NCBI RefSeq assembly: GCF_014243345.1
Contig: NZ_JACLZF010000002.1
Coordinates: 310,001 to 374,000 of the forward strand
Direction of reading: 5' to 3'
Origin: Robiginitalea sp. SC105
GTDB taxonomy: Bacteria; Bacteroidota; Bacteroidia; Flavobacteriales; Flavobacteriaceae
Length of the DNA stretch: 64,000 nt
Positions 1 to 8,812 of this stretch are shown piece by piece (the first letter of the stretch is position 1; each line of letters opens with the position of its first letter). Under the pieces are notes generated by a model that saw nothing but the letters and a program-made list of their open reading frames with translations, was not told the DNA's origin and did not search any database. The position numbers were made by a program, and so were the translations under genes.

Positions 1-1213
1 CCTTGTCCAGGACGATATTCGCCACGCGTACGTGTTCGGTGGCCTCCTTGTCAAAGGTCGAAGCCACCACCTCACCGCGGACGTTCCGCTGCATGTCAGT
101 CACCTCTTCAGGCCGCTCGTCGATGAGCAGGATGATCTGGTAGACTTCCGGGTGGTTGGCGGCAATCGCGTTGGCGATGTCCTTCAGCAGCATGGTCTTA
201 CCCGTTTTGGGCTGGGCCACGATCATGCCACGCTGTCCTTTCCCGATGGGGGAGAACAGGTCGATGATCCGGGTGGAGATGTTGCTCTGGCGTTCGGCCA
301 GTTTGAATTTTTCCTTAGGGAACAGGGGGGTCAGGTGCTCGAAGGAGACCCGGTCCCGCACTACCTGGGGATCCAGGCCGTTGATTTTGTTCACCTTGAT
401 AAGCGGGAAATACTTTTCGCCTTCCTTGGGCGGGCGGACATTCCCCAGGACGGTGTCTCCGGTCTTCAGTCCGAAAAGGCGGATCTGGGACTGGGATACA
501 TAGATATCGTCGGGGGAGGACAGGTAGTTGTAGTCAGAGGAGCGCAAAAACCCGTAGCCGTCGGACATGATATCCAATACGCCCTCGCTTTCGATGATGC
601 TGTCGAATTCGTACTCGGGCTGCTTGTATTTATTCCGCTGGTTGTTGTCGTAATTGCCGTTGCGCTTGTCGGCGCCGGTTGTGTTGTAGTTTTTTTCTGC
701 AGGCTCCTTTTTCCGGGGTTCCCGCTTCTGGCGATCGCTGCTGTCGGAGGACCTGTCGCCCTTGTTTTTGCTGCGGTCGTCCCGGCGACGGTCGTCCTTG
801 TTGTCGTTGCGGCGGCCGCGGCTGTCCTTGCGGTTGTCCTTGCCGGTGTCTTTGCTGTTGTCGCTGCGGCTGTCCTTGGTGTTGTCCTTGTTTTCGTCCT
901 TGCCATCGGCGGATTCGTTCTTTGACCCGGAATCCTGCCCATTGCTCTGATGGCGGGAGGAATCGCCCCCTTCTTTTTTGTTGGGGCGCCCCCGCTGGGG
1001 TTTATTGGGCTTGGAGGATGTTTCGGAGTCAGAGTCGGAGGAAGCTTCCTGGGCATGCTCGCGCACGGCGGCCGGGTTGCTCGCCTGCAGGTCGAGGATC
1101 TGGTAGACCAGATCGAGTTTTTTAAGGCTGCGGTATTTGGGGACATTCAGGCCTTTAGCTATGTCCTGAAGCTCTGGAAGCTTCTTAGCCTTCAATTCGG
1201 AGATTTCAAACAT
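1..1213 (-). CDS. rho: Transcription termination factor Rho, 3' end beyond the window
   Basis: Hexameric RNA helicase that ends transcription. The frame opens with ATG at 1213 and runs off the left edge, so the C-terminal part of the ATPase is missing. The N-terminus ([20 protein letters not shown]) is the Rho N-domain helical fold. Residues of roughly 60-170 form a low-complexity stretch rich in Asp, Asn, Lys, Arg and Ser with no recognisable fold. After that come the RNA-binding cold-shock-like domain ([22 protein letters not shown]) split by its usual spacing, and the ATPase P-loop ([14 protein letters not shown]) followed by the [13 protein letters not shown] block. Long disordered insertions at this place are known from Bacteroidota Rho. 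The family is certain; only the missing end is unknown. Confidence 0.97.
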   Translation of the reverse strand, partial: MFEISELKAKKLPELQDIAKGLNVPKYRSLKKLDLVYQILDLQASNPAAVREHAQEASSDSDSETSSKPNKPQRGRPNKKEGGDSSRHQSNGQDSGSKNESADGKDENKDNTKDSRSDNSKDTGKDNRKDSRGRRNDNKDDRRRDDRSKNKGDRSSDSSDRQKREPRKKEPAEKNYNTTGADKRNGNYDNNQRNKYKQPEYEFDSIIESEGVLDIMSDGYGFLRSSDYNYLSSPDDIYVSQSQIRLFGLKTGDTVLGNVRPPKEGEKYFPLIKVNKINGLDPQVVRDRVSFEHLTPLFPKEKFKLAERQSNISTRIIDLFSPIGKGQRGMIVAQPKTGKTMLLKDIANAIAANHPEVYQIILLIDERPEEVTDMQRNVRGEVVASTFDKEATEHVRVANIVLDK

Positions 1214-1524
1214 GAAAGAATAAAAATAGGTTATACGATGTGTCCTGTACTAAGAAAGGATTGAAGAAATGTTATTCGGATATTGCCCGGGACAGAATGT
1301 CCTCCTGGTAAGTGCTATAACTAATAACGTTGCAATAATACGAAAATAATTTCAATTTAACAGGCAACCCCAGAAGGAATTACACTTTTCTGCAGCCTCT
1401 GTCGGCTGGTCATCAGGGGGTTCATGCAACCGTTCCTCCCGAAAGCAAAGATTTGATCGGTTTAACTGAGGCAATTCTCCGGAAACTGTTTATTTTTGCT
1501 GTCCGTTACGCTTATTTCTGCAAG
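1214..1524. other. Intergenic region between divergent rho and DUF4293 genes
   Basis: About 310 bases with no supportable gene. The region is AT-richer than its neighbours, particularly near 1315-1365, and must contain the promoters of both divergent genes. A TATTATTG octamer read on the minus strand near 1335-1345 resembles a Bacteroidota -7 element for rho, but no convincing -33 partner was found. No riboswitch, tRNA or small ORF was recognised. Confidence 0.5.
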
Positions 1525-1935
1525 ATGATCCAACGTATACAGACCGTGTATTTGCTCCTGGTGGCCCTGGCTGCCGGGGTATTGCCGTTCTGGGTCAATT
1601 TGTGGACGCAGGCCGACGGGACTGCAGTGTATGCCAAGGGAGAATTATGGATCTCCCTGGCCTTTTATGGCTCCGCCCTGTTGGCGGTCGTTTCCATGCT
1701 GCGTTTCAAAAACAGAAAATCACAGTTCGTATTGAATCGTTTCAATATGTTGCTGCATCTTTTTTTACTAGGATTCTTCGTAATCCGGGCCCTAAACATA
1801 TCCGGAGAAACCCAGGTTTCTGAGAAGGGTATTGGGATGCTCATCCCCGTTTTTTCTATCGTTTTATTAGTCCTGGCCAACAGGGCAATCAAGCGGGATG
1901 AGGACCTCGTAAAATCTGTGGACCGGTTGCGGTAG
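1525..1935 (+). CDS. DUF4293 family membrane protein
   Basis: A 136-residue integral membrane protein of unknown function. It begins MIQRIQTVYLLLVALAAGVL, which is the typical start of DUF4293 proteins in Bacteroidota; that is why ATG 1525 is preferred over an upstream in-frame ATG at 1453. Four hydrophobic segments are visible, at about residues 5-22, 40-57, 70-88 and 100-117, followed by a charged tail ending near KRDEDLVKSVDRLR. In relatives the gene commonly sits beside rho, as it does here on the opposite strand. Identification by family is firm; a biochemical role is not known. Confidence 0.9.
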   Translation: MIQRIQTVYLLLVALAAGVLPFWVNLWTQADGTAVYAKGELWISLAFYGSALLAVVSMLRFKNRKSQFVLNRFNMLLHLFLLGFFVIRALNISGETQVSEKGIGMLIPVFSIVLLVLANRAIKRDEDLVKSVDRLR

Positions 1936-1966
1936 ACCTTTTATCTTAGTAGTATTAGTGCGATGG

Positions 1967-1992
1967 ACCCCGGCAGCAATGCCGGGGTTCTT
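1967..1992 (+). terminator. Probable Rho-independent terminator after the DUF4293 gene
   Basis: A perfect 8-bp stem, ACCCCGGC at 1967-1974 and GCCGGGGT at 1981-1988, closes a 6-base loop (AGCAAT). It lies 32 bases past the DUF4293 stop. The T tract after the stem is weak (TTCTTG), so efficiency is uncertain. Confidence 0.55.
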
Positions 1993-2110
1993 GCATTCTG
2001 GCGGCGGCTTCATGGCCCTTGGTTTTTTTGGGCCGGTTATTGCCAACCTTTGGTAACAGACCTGGCCGGGGCGTACCATTCCCGGGGAACAAGGGGCTGA
2101 AAACTAACCA

Positions 2111-3064
2111 ATGTCAGTTGCCGGTAACATTCCCCTGCGTAATTTTAAGGATATCCGTTTACCCATGGGAGGAATATCACTTTTCGTTTCCATACTGCTG
2201 GTCCTTTTGCTGCTACTGGTCTTTGCCAATCGCTACGGGAGCTGGCGATGGGGACTTTATATCAACAGCTTGTGGAACACCGGCGGGCCAATTGCCCCGG
2301 ACCCCGCGGAATTCCGCTATGCGAACCTGGAAGGCCTCCCGGGACCCGTAAGGAGATACCTTGCGCTGGTGCTGGAGGAAGGGCAGCAATTGGTATCCCG
2401 GGTGCAAATGAGGCACTCGGGAAGGATTAAATTGGGATCCGGCAAATGGGCATGGTTCCGCTCCAAGCAACAGGTATCCCCCCTTTCCAGGGAGTTCATC
2501 TGGGATGCACGCGTACGCTTCCTGCCGTTTCTCGACGTGCGTGTCTGCGATGCCTTTATCCGGGGCAGGGGTGTCCTGTCGGCCAGGCTGCTGGGATGGT
2601 TTTCCGTAGCCAGGGAACCTGGCAGCCCGGAGCTCGACCAGGGGGAATTGCTGCGTTTTTTTGCCGAGGCTGCCTGGTACCCGACTGCATGGCTTCCCTC
2701 CCAGGGGGTCGTCTGGCAGGAAATGGATGCATTTAATGCCCGGGCAACCCTGAAGGAAAATGATATGGAGCTCTCCCTGCAAGTCACTTTTGGCCCCGAC
2801 AACCTGATCCACAGGGTGTATGCGGAAAAGCGCTTTCGCAGGGCAGGGGACCGGCAGGTTGCCACCCCCTGGGAAGGCAGTTTATGGGATTACGAGCTCC
2901 ATGAGGGGATGCTGGTACCCGCCTATGCCGAGGTATCCTGGATCATCGATGGGAAGCGCGAACCCTACTGGCGGGGGAACCTCGAAAAGATAACCTATCA
3001 AATGGCCGGGGAACGGTCAGATCAGAAACCAGCCAGCCGCCAGATTTCCTCCGGGGTGAGCTGA
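2111..3064 (+). CDS. DUF6544 family protein with N-terminal membrane anchor
   Basis: A 317-residue protein of unknown function. One strong hydrophobic helix lies near residues 22-40 (ISLFVSILLVLLLLLVFANR), so most of the protein is outside that helix as a single domain. Conserved-looking blocks are LPGPVRRYLALVL, EFIWDARVRFLPFLDVRVCD, RLLGWFSVA, ELLRFFAEAAWYPTAWLP, TPWEGSLWDYE, VPAYAEVSWIIDG and PYWRGNLEKITY; this pattern matches my memory of DUF6544 (formerly DUF6920). ATG 2165 (MGGISLFVSILL) is a shorter alternative start directly before the anchor helix. The stop codon abuts the convergent DUF6090 gene with one base between. The function cannot be read from the sequence. Confidence 0.8.
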   Translation: MSVAGNIPLRNFKDIRLPMGGISLFVSILLVLLLLLVFANRYGSWRWGLYINSLWNTGGPIAPDPAEFRYANLEGLPGPVRRYLALVLEEGQQLVSRVQMRHSGRIKLGSGKWAWFRSKQQVSPLSREFIWDARVRFLPFLDVRVCDAFIRGRGVLSARLLGWFSVAREPGSPELDQGELLRFFAEAAWYPTAWLPSQGVVWQEMDAFNARATLKENDMELSLQVTFGPDNLIHRVYAEKRFRRAGDRQVATPWEGSLWDYELHEGMLVPAYAEVSWIIDGKREPYWRGNLEKITYQMAGERSDQKPASRQISSGVS

Positions 3065-3065
3065 C

Positions 3066-3851
3066 TCAGTTCACGGATGTCTGTCCCGGATTGAGCCTTG
3101 CCGCAATCAGGCCGGAGAGGTGCTGAATTTCCGCATGGAGCTGCCGTCGGGTATCCAGGACATCGTAGTTGAGCATGTTTTTCATGGCCAGCAGGCTGCG
3201 CACGCGCCTGTCGGCCAGCAGCGCATCGTAATCGTTAGGCATTTCTCTTTCCTCGATGATGCGCTCCAGATCCGGAGCTGCCGGCTTGTGAAGCAGGCGT
3301 ACCGCGTTTATTTCGTTTTCCAGGATCGCATCGATCCGGATCTGCTGCACTTCTATCCGGTCGGCTATGGACCGCTGCAAATCGTTGAGCTTTAGCCCCA
3401 GGGTAGTGAAGGCATCGCGAATGGAACTGTCCCGGATCCCAAAGGCGCGTCCGGAACTTTGCAGTTCCTTGTAGGCATTTATCACCGGAAAGACGGTCTG
3501 TGCACTCCAAAGTATTTCAAAGGCAATGGAATCGTTCATCAGGAACGGCCGGGGTTCCCCTTCGGCGGCAGCCAGGCCCAGAGCCTGAGTCGTAGCCATG
3601 ATGATCCATTCTTCGGCCTGCATCATTTCATCGGACTGGCTCTCCGCCTGTTCGAGGTCGGCGAGCAGGCTGCGGAGCAGGATCGCCTCTTCTCGGATTT
3701 CTTTCTGGGATTCATTCCAGTTGTTGATCTGCAGGGCGATCAATATGCCGATTACCACCAGCACGATCTCCCCGAAGGCGTACAACATGTAACGCGTCAC
3801 CCGGTTTTCGGACAGCAGGCGGCGGCGCAGTTTTCGGAAAAATGTGATCAT
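3066..3851 (-). CDS. DUF6090 family membrane protein, last gene of the kinase array
   Basis: A 261-residue protein starting MITFFRKLRRRLLSENRVTR, then one transmembrane helix around residues 24-42 (FGEIVLVVIGILIALQINNW), then a mostly helical, charged region with coiled-coil character. This is the signature of DUF6090, a family abundant in marine Flavobacteriia with no assigned function. Its ATG overlaps the stop of the receiver-cyclase gene by four bases (ATGA), so the two are probably translated together. That coupling makes it a possible partner or target of the cyclase branch, but nothing in its own sequence shows nucleotide binding. Confidence 0.85.
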   Translation of the reverse strand: MITFFRKLRRRLLSENRVTRYMLYAFGEIVLVVIGILIALQINNWNESQKEIREEAILLRSLLADLEQAESQSDEMMQAEEWIIMATTQALGLAAAEGEPRPFLMNDSIAFEILWSAQTVFPVINAYKELQSSGRAFGIRDSSIRDAFTTLGLKLNDLQRSIADRIEVQQIRIDAILENEINAVRLLHKPAAPDLERIIEEREMPNDYDALLADRRVRSLLAMKNMLNYDVLDTRRQLHAEIQHLSGLIAARLNPGQTSVN

Positions 3852-4888
3852 TCCAGGACCTCGTAAACCGTGATGGGCCTGGATTTGTTTTTAAAGGAAA
3901 CGGGCCCGATTTCGCGGCAGTTGAAGGATTCCGCCACCTGTTTGTAGCAGGATTCCGCAATTAGGATCTGGTTGGCTCCGGCCTTGTCCTGCAGGCGGGC
4001 GGCCACATTGACCGTGTCGCCTATCACCGTGTAATCCAGTCGCTTCAGGCTGGCCGAGCCGATGTTCCCGGAGACCATCTCCCCGCTCATGATCCCGATG
4101 GAAACCTGGGGCCGGTACCCATCCGAACCCTCCAGTTCCGGCAATTTGGCAATTTCCTGCCGGATGGCCAGGGCGGTTTCAATGGCGCGGTCCAGGTGGA
4201 ATTCTCCCCGGAATACCGCCATCACGGCATCCCCGATGAACTTGTCCACATACCCTTCGTGATCGATGATTTCTTTCACGATGGCGTCAAAATAGGTGTT
4301 CAGCATGGCCACCACCAGGTCCGGGGGGCTGTTTTCGCTGATGGTGGTAAACCCGCACAAGTCAATGAACATGGCGGTTGCCTCGATATTTTCACTGGCG
4401 GTGATCCGGGATTCGTATTCCTGCCCGCCCATGAAATTCAGGACGTTTTCGTCCACATACATCCGCAGGATGTTGTTTTCCTTTACCGCCCGCAGCGTAT
4501 CGCGGATGTGGCGCACATGCTTGAGGGTCTTCTCCATGGTGATGGTAAGGTCCTCAAAATTGATGGGTTTGGTGATAAAGTCAAAAGCTCCGCGGTTCAT
4601 GGCTGTGCGGATATTGTCCATATCCCCGTAGGCAGATACGATGACGGCTTTAAGCAGCGGGTTGAGCTCATTCAGCCGGCTCAGCAGGGTAAGCCCGTCC
4701 ATTTCCGGCATGTTGATGTCGCTCAGCACTAGGTCCGTGTCGGGCTGCTCAATAAGCTTTTCCAGGGCCTCCTTGCCGTTGTTGGCAAACAGGAACTCGT
4801 ATTCCTGGTTCCGGATCTGTTTCCGGAACTTCTGTTTGATCAGGACCTCGAGGTCCGTTTCGTCATCAACTACCAGTATCTTGGCCAT
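3848..4888 (-). CDS. Response regulator with class III adenylate/guanylate cyclase output
   Basis: A 346-residue soluble protein. Residues 1-125 are a CheY-like receiver with acidic pocket D8/D9, phospho-acceptor D57 (SDINMPEMDG), S85 and K107. A helical linker leads to a class III cyclase domain at about 168-345. All catalytic positions are present: metal-binding D176 (FIDLCGF) and D220 (FIGDAV), transition-state N294 and R298 (VNVAARL), and substrate-specifying K216 and T287. A Lys-Thr pair is the class IIIb adenylyl cyclase pattern, so cAMP is the predicted product (inference). It starts by TAATG overlap with the single-domain receiver upstream and overlaps DUF6090 downstream. It carries the only recognisable enzymatic output in the eight-kinase array, so phosphorylation of D57 probably sets cyclase activity. 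Confidence 0.93.
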   Translation of the reverse strand: MAKILVVDDETDLEVLIKQKFRKQIRNQEYEFLFANNGKEALEKLIEQPDTDLVLSDINMPEMDGLTLLSRLNELNPLLKAVIVSAYGDMDNIRTAMNRGAFDFITKPINFEDLTITMEKTLKHVRHIRDTLRAVKENNILRMYVDENVLNFMGGQEYESRITASENIEATAMFIDLCGFTTISENSPPDLVVAMLNTYFDAIVKEIIDHEGYVDKFIGDAVMAVFRGEFHLDRAIETALAIRQEIAKLPELEGSDGYRPQVSIGIMSGEMVSGNIGSASLKRLDYTVIGDTVNVAARLQDKAGANQILIAESCYKQVAESFNCREIGPVSFKNKSRPITVYEVLE

Positions 4889-5262
4889 TAGTTCAAGGTA
4901 GTTAATTTTTCCTTCAAAAGTGAAAAGTCCAGGGGTTTGGTCAGGAAGTCGTCCGCTCCGAGCCGTTTCGCATTATCGCGGTTCTGCTGGTCCCCGTAGG
5001 CGGTGATCATCATCACCAGGGGGGGCGGGTTCTCGTACTGCGTCCGTATTTTTTCCAGCAATTCCAACCCGGTCATCCCCGGCATGTTGATATCCGAAAG
5101 GATCAGCACGGCCTTTTGTTCCATGGCCTCCATGAGCCGGAGGGCTTCTTCCCCGCTGAAGGCAAACTGGAAATCCAGCCGCCCGCTGCGGATTTCCTTG
5201 CGGAACCGCTGGCGGAACAGGAGTTCCACATCGCGTTCGTCGTCTACTACCAGTATTTTCAT
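4888..5262 (-). CDS. Single-domain response regulator (CheY-like receiver)
   Basis: A 124-residue protein that is only a receiver domain: D7/D8 acidic pocket, phospho-acceptor D57 in SDINMPGMTG, T87 and K109 in the FLTKPLDF block. No output domain follows. Its ATG overlaps the stop of kinase K8 (ATGA) and its stop overlaps the start of the receiver-cyclase (TAATG). The motif around D57 is almost the same as in the receiver-cyclase (SDINMP in both), which suggests that both are read by the same family of transmitters. It could be a phosphate sink, a shuttle, or a protein-interaction switch; the sequence does not decide. Confidence 0.93.
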   Translation of the reverse strand: MKILVVDDERDVELLFRQRFRKEIRSGRLDFQFAFSGEEALRLMEAMEQKAVLILSDINMPGMTGLELLEKIRTQYENPPPLVMMITAYGDQQNRDNAKRLGADDFLTKPLDFSLLKEKLTTLN

Positions 5263-8200
5263 CTGCTTTGCTTTTTAGGTGTTTTGGTTTTATCGGGCAT
5301 CGGCAAAATCACGGTGAAGGACGTTCCATCGCCCTCCCGGGAAGCTACTTTCAGCTCTCCATCGTGCGCTTTCTTTACGATGTCGTAGCTCATGGAAAGC
5401 CCCAGGCCGGTTCCCTGACCGGCAGGTTTGGTGGTAAAGAAAGGCTGGAAGATCTTGTCGAGGACCTTTTTGGGCATGCCGTTGCCGTTGTCCGAAACTT
5501 CGATTTCCACCCCCTTGGGTGTCTTTCGCGAGGCAACGCGCACCGTCGGCACATAACTTTCGGGGGCGCTTTTATTCTTTTCGTTGACCGCATAGAAGGC
5601 ATTGGTCAGCAGGTTGAGCAGCACCCGCCCTATATCCTGGGGTACCACCCGGACCTTTGGGAGTTTTTCGTCAAAGTCCGTTTCCATGGTGGCATTGAAG
5701 GTTTTGTCCTTGGCACGCAGCCCGTGGTAGGCCAGGCGCAGGTATTCGTCCGCCAGCGCATTGAGGTCCGTGGGTTCCTTTTTCCCTTCGCTCCCCCGGC
5801 TGTGCTGCAGCATCCCCTTGACGATGCTGTCCGCCCGCCTGCCGTGGTGGTTGATCTTTTCCAGGTTCTGCTTCAGGTCCCCGGCGATGGCTTTCGCCTC
5901 CGGGATATCACCCTTGTCCAACTCCTCGTTCATTTCATCGACCAGTTCGCTGCTAACCTCCGAGAAATTGTTCACAAAGTTCAGGGGGTTCTGGATCTCA
6001 TGGGCAATGCCGGCGGTCAGTTCGCCCAGGCTTGCCATTTTTTCCGAGAGGATCAACTGTTCCTGGGTGGCCTTCAGCTGTTCGTAGGCTTTTTCGATTT
6101 CACGGGCCTGCTCCAGTTCTTTTTGTTGTGACCGGGCTCTTTCCTGCAGAATGAGTCGCCTCCGCTGGATTTTATGGATCCCGTAGACGCCTCCGATAAA
6201 TACAATTAAATACATCGTATAAGCCCACCAGGTTTTCCACCAGGGGGGGTTGACGATGATATCCATGCTTATCCCTTCGGTGTTCCAGACGCCCAGGCCG
6301 TTGGCCCCCCGCAACCGGAACGTATAGGTACCCGGCGCTATATTCACATAAAAGGGGGTATCCCCGTTCCTTATATCGCTTCTCCAGCCCCGGTCATACC
6401 CTTCCAGCATGAACTGAATCGTATTTGCCCCCGGTTGGTAGAAGTCGAAGCAGGCCACCGAAAATGCGAAGGTATTCTGGGTATTATCCAGTTCTATGAG
6501 CTCAGTTTTCCAGATAGGTTCCTCCAGCACCTGCTCCGATTGACCGGTGACACTGCCATACATGCTATCATCCAGGAGTTTGAAGCCGGTAATCCTCAGG
6601 TCTGGCAGGTTGGACTTTATCTCCCCCAACAGCTCCCCGGGGTTAAAGGCATGATATCCCTCCCAACGGGCAAAGAGCAGATCCCCGTCCCAGGACATGT
6701 GGCCGGTCAAAGTGCCCGTGACTGGTACGATACCGTGGAGCTCGTCGTAAATGGAAAAGGTTTCATTGACAGGATCCAGTTCAACCAACTCGTAATCGGT
6801 GGCAATCCAGATATTCCCACCAGGGTATTGGATGATTGAGGAAATCCGGGTGCCTGGCAATGAACTGTTGCTGGATGTAAACTTTTTTAAGTCACGGGTG
6901 GCTGGGTTGAGTTTGTAGAGTCCAAAATTTCCGTCGCTGAACCATAGATTCCCGTTATCGTCTTCGGTAATATGTGAGGTAATACCATACGGAAGGATGG
7001 TAGTAAGAAAGGGCTCGAAGGTGTTAGTCTCTGGGTCATACCGATCCAGGAAGAGCGGGGTGTCGGAACTCGGGGTGAAGGATCCGCCTCCTGCCCAGAT
7101 ATCCCCGTTGCTATCTTCATACAGCGCCCAGATTTGGACTCCCGAAATACTCCTGGGATCTTCCGGATCGTACTCGAAAACTTCAAAGGTTTTATTCTCA
7201 GGCTCATACCGGATGAGGCCACGTCCCCAATACGGGATCCAGATTGCGCCTGTGCTACTTTGCAATACAGGGGCCACCCAGGGAAGGTCATCCGGAGCAC
7301 CTACATCGGGTACGAAATTTTCAAAGTTCTTTTCCTCAAGATCCCCGACCCGATAGCCGTCAAACGTACCTGCCCAGATATTGCCCGACTTGTCCAGGGA
7401 GATAGAGCCGAGAAAGGAAGAAAGCTCGGAAGAGGACAAATCCGGGTTCAGCCGGACCAATGAAGGGCGGGTACCGCCCTCGTTGATTTTCCAGACCTTG
7501 GACCGATGAGGTTGCGAATTGGGTGAAGGACGCGATTGCGCCATCCATATGGCACCCGTGGAATCCTTGATGATGCCCCGGGTTACCATTTGCGGGTCTT
7601 CAAGCTCTTCGAAGTGAAAGAAAGGGAACCGGAACCTGTTTTCTTTCACCTTGTAAACCATTTTACCCTCGCCTCCTGTTGAAACCCAGATGGTCCCGTC
7701 ATCACTCTGGTAGATTTTCCAGACAAAATTTGACCCCAATTCATCTTCACCCTCCCGTGCTTCGTAGTGTCTGGTAATCCCCAGGCCCGGGTCATATACA
7801 TTCAACCCGCTGTAAACGGCGGCTATCCAGAGGCGTCCTTTATTATCCTCAAAAATGGAACTGATATGACTCCAGGGTACGGCTGTTTCCAGATCGGTCC
7901 CCTCGACAAAAGGCATGGAAGGTCTGTCGGGATGCTCCGGGTCATACGGATAATGGGTAAAGGTTTTGTTATCCTGATCGAAGCGATGGAGCCCGTCCCC
8001 GGCAGTGCCCACCCAAAAATTACCTTTGCTATCCTCATAAAGGGTCCTCACTTTGTTATTTGTGAGGGTGGTGGGATCATTGGGGTCGTGTAAATACCTT
8101 TCAAAGGAATCCGTTTCCGAGTCAAACCGGTTCAGGCCACCTCGCCCGTTCAGGCTCCACGGCATCCCGGTGGACACCCATAAAGTTCCCGTTGTATCTA

Positions 8201-8801
8201 CATACAGCATTCCAATTTCATTGTCGGAAAGTGAAGTGGGATCGTCCGGATCATGGGAATAACGCTTGAATTTTCCAGTTGCCGGATCCAGCCTGGAGAG
8301 ACCCTGGCGGCCCCCCACCCAGATGAAACCTTCGGCATCTTCAACAATGGCCCCTGTTTCCCCCGGCAGGATCGATTCCGGATCTTCCGGATCATGATTG
8401 TACCGGGTAAACTCCTCCAGCCCGGGATCATAAGCAGTGAGGCCCCCTCCACCCCAGTGGGTCAGCCACATGATGCCCTTACGATCAATTAGGATGCCTT
8501 CTATGTAGTCGCTGTTTAAGGTATTCTGGTTAATGGGGTCCGAGTTGTAGGTAATAAAATTCTTCCCGTCGTAGCGGTGCAACCCGGATTGGGAACCGAA
8601 CCATAAAAAGCCCAGCGGGTCCTGAACGATAGACTGCACACTGTTTCCGGTGGCCTCGCCGGGCAGTTGGAATTCTTCGAAGGCAAGGTCCGGCACATTG
8701 GCCTCTTCAGCGGCACTGCCCTGGGCATGCGCATTCAACAAACCAAACAATGCCGATAACAACAGCAGGATGGTTCGTTTAATATGAAATGTGAAGTACA
8801 T
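5259..8801 (-). CDS. Propeller sensor histidine kinase K8
   Basis: A 1180-residue membrane kinase. A signal peptide (to about residue 27, NAHAQ) leads into a periplasmic array of Reg_prop-type beta-propeller blades (for example FLWFGSQSGLHRYDG), then a Y_Y_Y domain at about 785-850. Next come PPWWKTWWAY and a transmembrane helix near 858-880, a coiled coil, and the HisKA domain with phospho-acceptor H934 in [12 protein letters not shown]. The HATPase has an N box ([10 protein letters not shown]), [14 protein letters not shown] and GTGLGLSM. It ends in a basic tail and has no fused receiver or AraC domain, so it is not a Bacteroides-type hybrid regulator. It overlaps the downstream receiver gene by four bases, the clearest kinase-receiver pairing in the array. 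Ligand unknown; propellers of this kind often read polysaccharide-derived cues. Confidence 0.93.
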   Translation of the reverse strand: MYFTFHIKRTILLLLSALFGLLNAHAQGSAAEEANVPDLAFEEFQLPGEATGNSVQSIVQDPLGFLWFGSQSGLHRYDGKNFITYNSDPINQNTLNSDYIEGILIDRKGIMWLTHWGGGGLTAYDPGLEEFTRYNHDPEDPESILPGETGAIVEDAEGFIWVGGRQGLSRLDPATGKFKRYSHDPDDPTSLSDNEIGMLYVDTTGTLWVSTGMPWSLNGRGGLNRFDSETDSFERYLHDPNDPTTLTNNKVRTLYEDSKGNFWVGTAGDGLHRFDQDNKTFTHYPYDPEHPDRPSMPFVEGTDLETAVPWSHISSIFEDNKGRLWIAAVYSGLNVYDPGLGITRHYEAREGEDELGSNFVWKIYQSDDGTIWVSTGGEGKMVYKVKENRFRFPFFHFEELEDPQMVTRGIIKDSTGAIWMAQSRPSPNSQPHRSKVWKINEGGTRPSLVRLNPDLSSSELSSFLGSISLDKSGNIWAGTFDGYRVGDLEEKNFENFVPDVGAPDDLPWVAPVLQSSTGAIWIPYWGRGLIRYEPENKTFEVFEYDPEDPRSISGVQIWALYEDSNGDIWAGGGSFTPSSDTPLFLDRYDPETNTFEPFLTTILPYGITSHITEDDNGNLWFSDGNFGLYKLNPATRDLKKFTSSNSSLPGTRISSIIQYPGGNIWIATDYELVELDPVNETFSIYDELHGIVPVTGTLTGHMSWDGDLLFARWEGYHAFNPGELLGEIKSNLPDLRITGFKLLDDSMYGSVTGQSEQVLEEPIWKTELIELDNTQNTFAFSVACFDFYQPGANTIQFMLEGYDRGWRSDIRNGDTPFYVNIAPGTYTFRLRGANGLGVWNTEGISMDIIVNPPWWKTWWAYTMYLIVFIGGVYGIHKIQRRRLILQERARSQQKELEQAREIEKAYEQLKATQEQLILSEKMASLGELTAGIAHEIQNPLNFVNNFSEVSSELVDEMNEELDKGDIPEAKAIAGDLKQNLEKINHHGRRADSIVKGMLQHSRGSEGKKEPTDLNALADEYLRLAYHGLRAKDKTFNATMETDFDEKLPKVRVVPQDIGRVLLNLLTNAFYAVNEKNKSAPESYVPTVRVASRKTPKGVEIEVSDNGNGMPKKVLDKIFQPFFTTKPAGQGTGLGLSMSYDIVKKAHDGELKVASREGDGTSFTVILPMPDKTKTPKKQSR

Positions 8802-8812
8802 TGGCTGGTTGG

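Noticed and set aside
32-925. Long plus-strand reading frame of 297 codons opposite rho
   Set aside because: It is the antisense of the low-complexity and ATPase parts of Rho; its Val/Ala/Gly-rich tail is a by-product of the Asp/Asn/Lys codons on the other strand.
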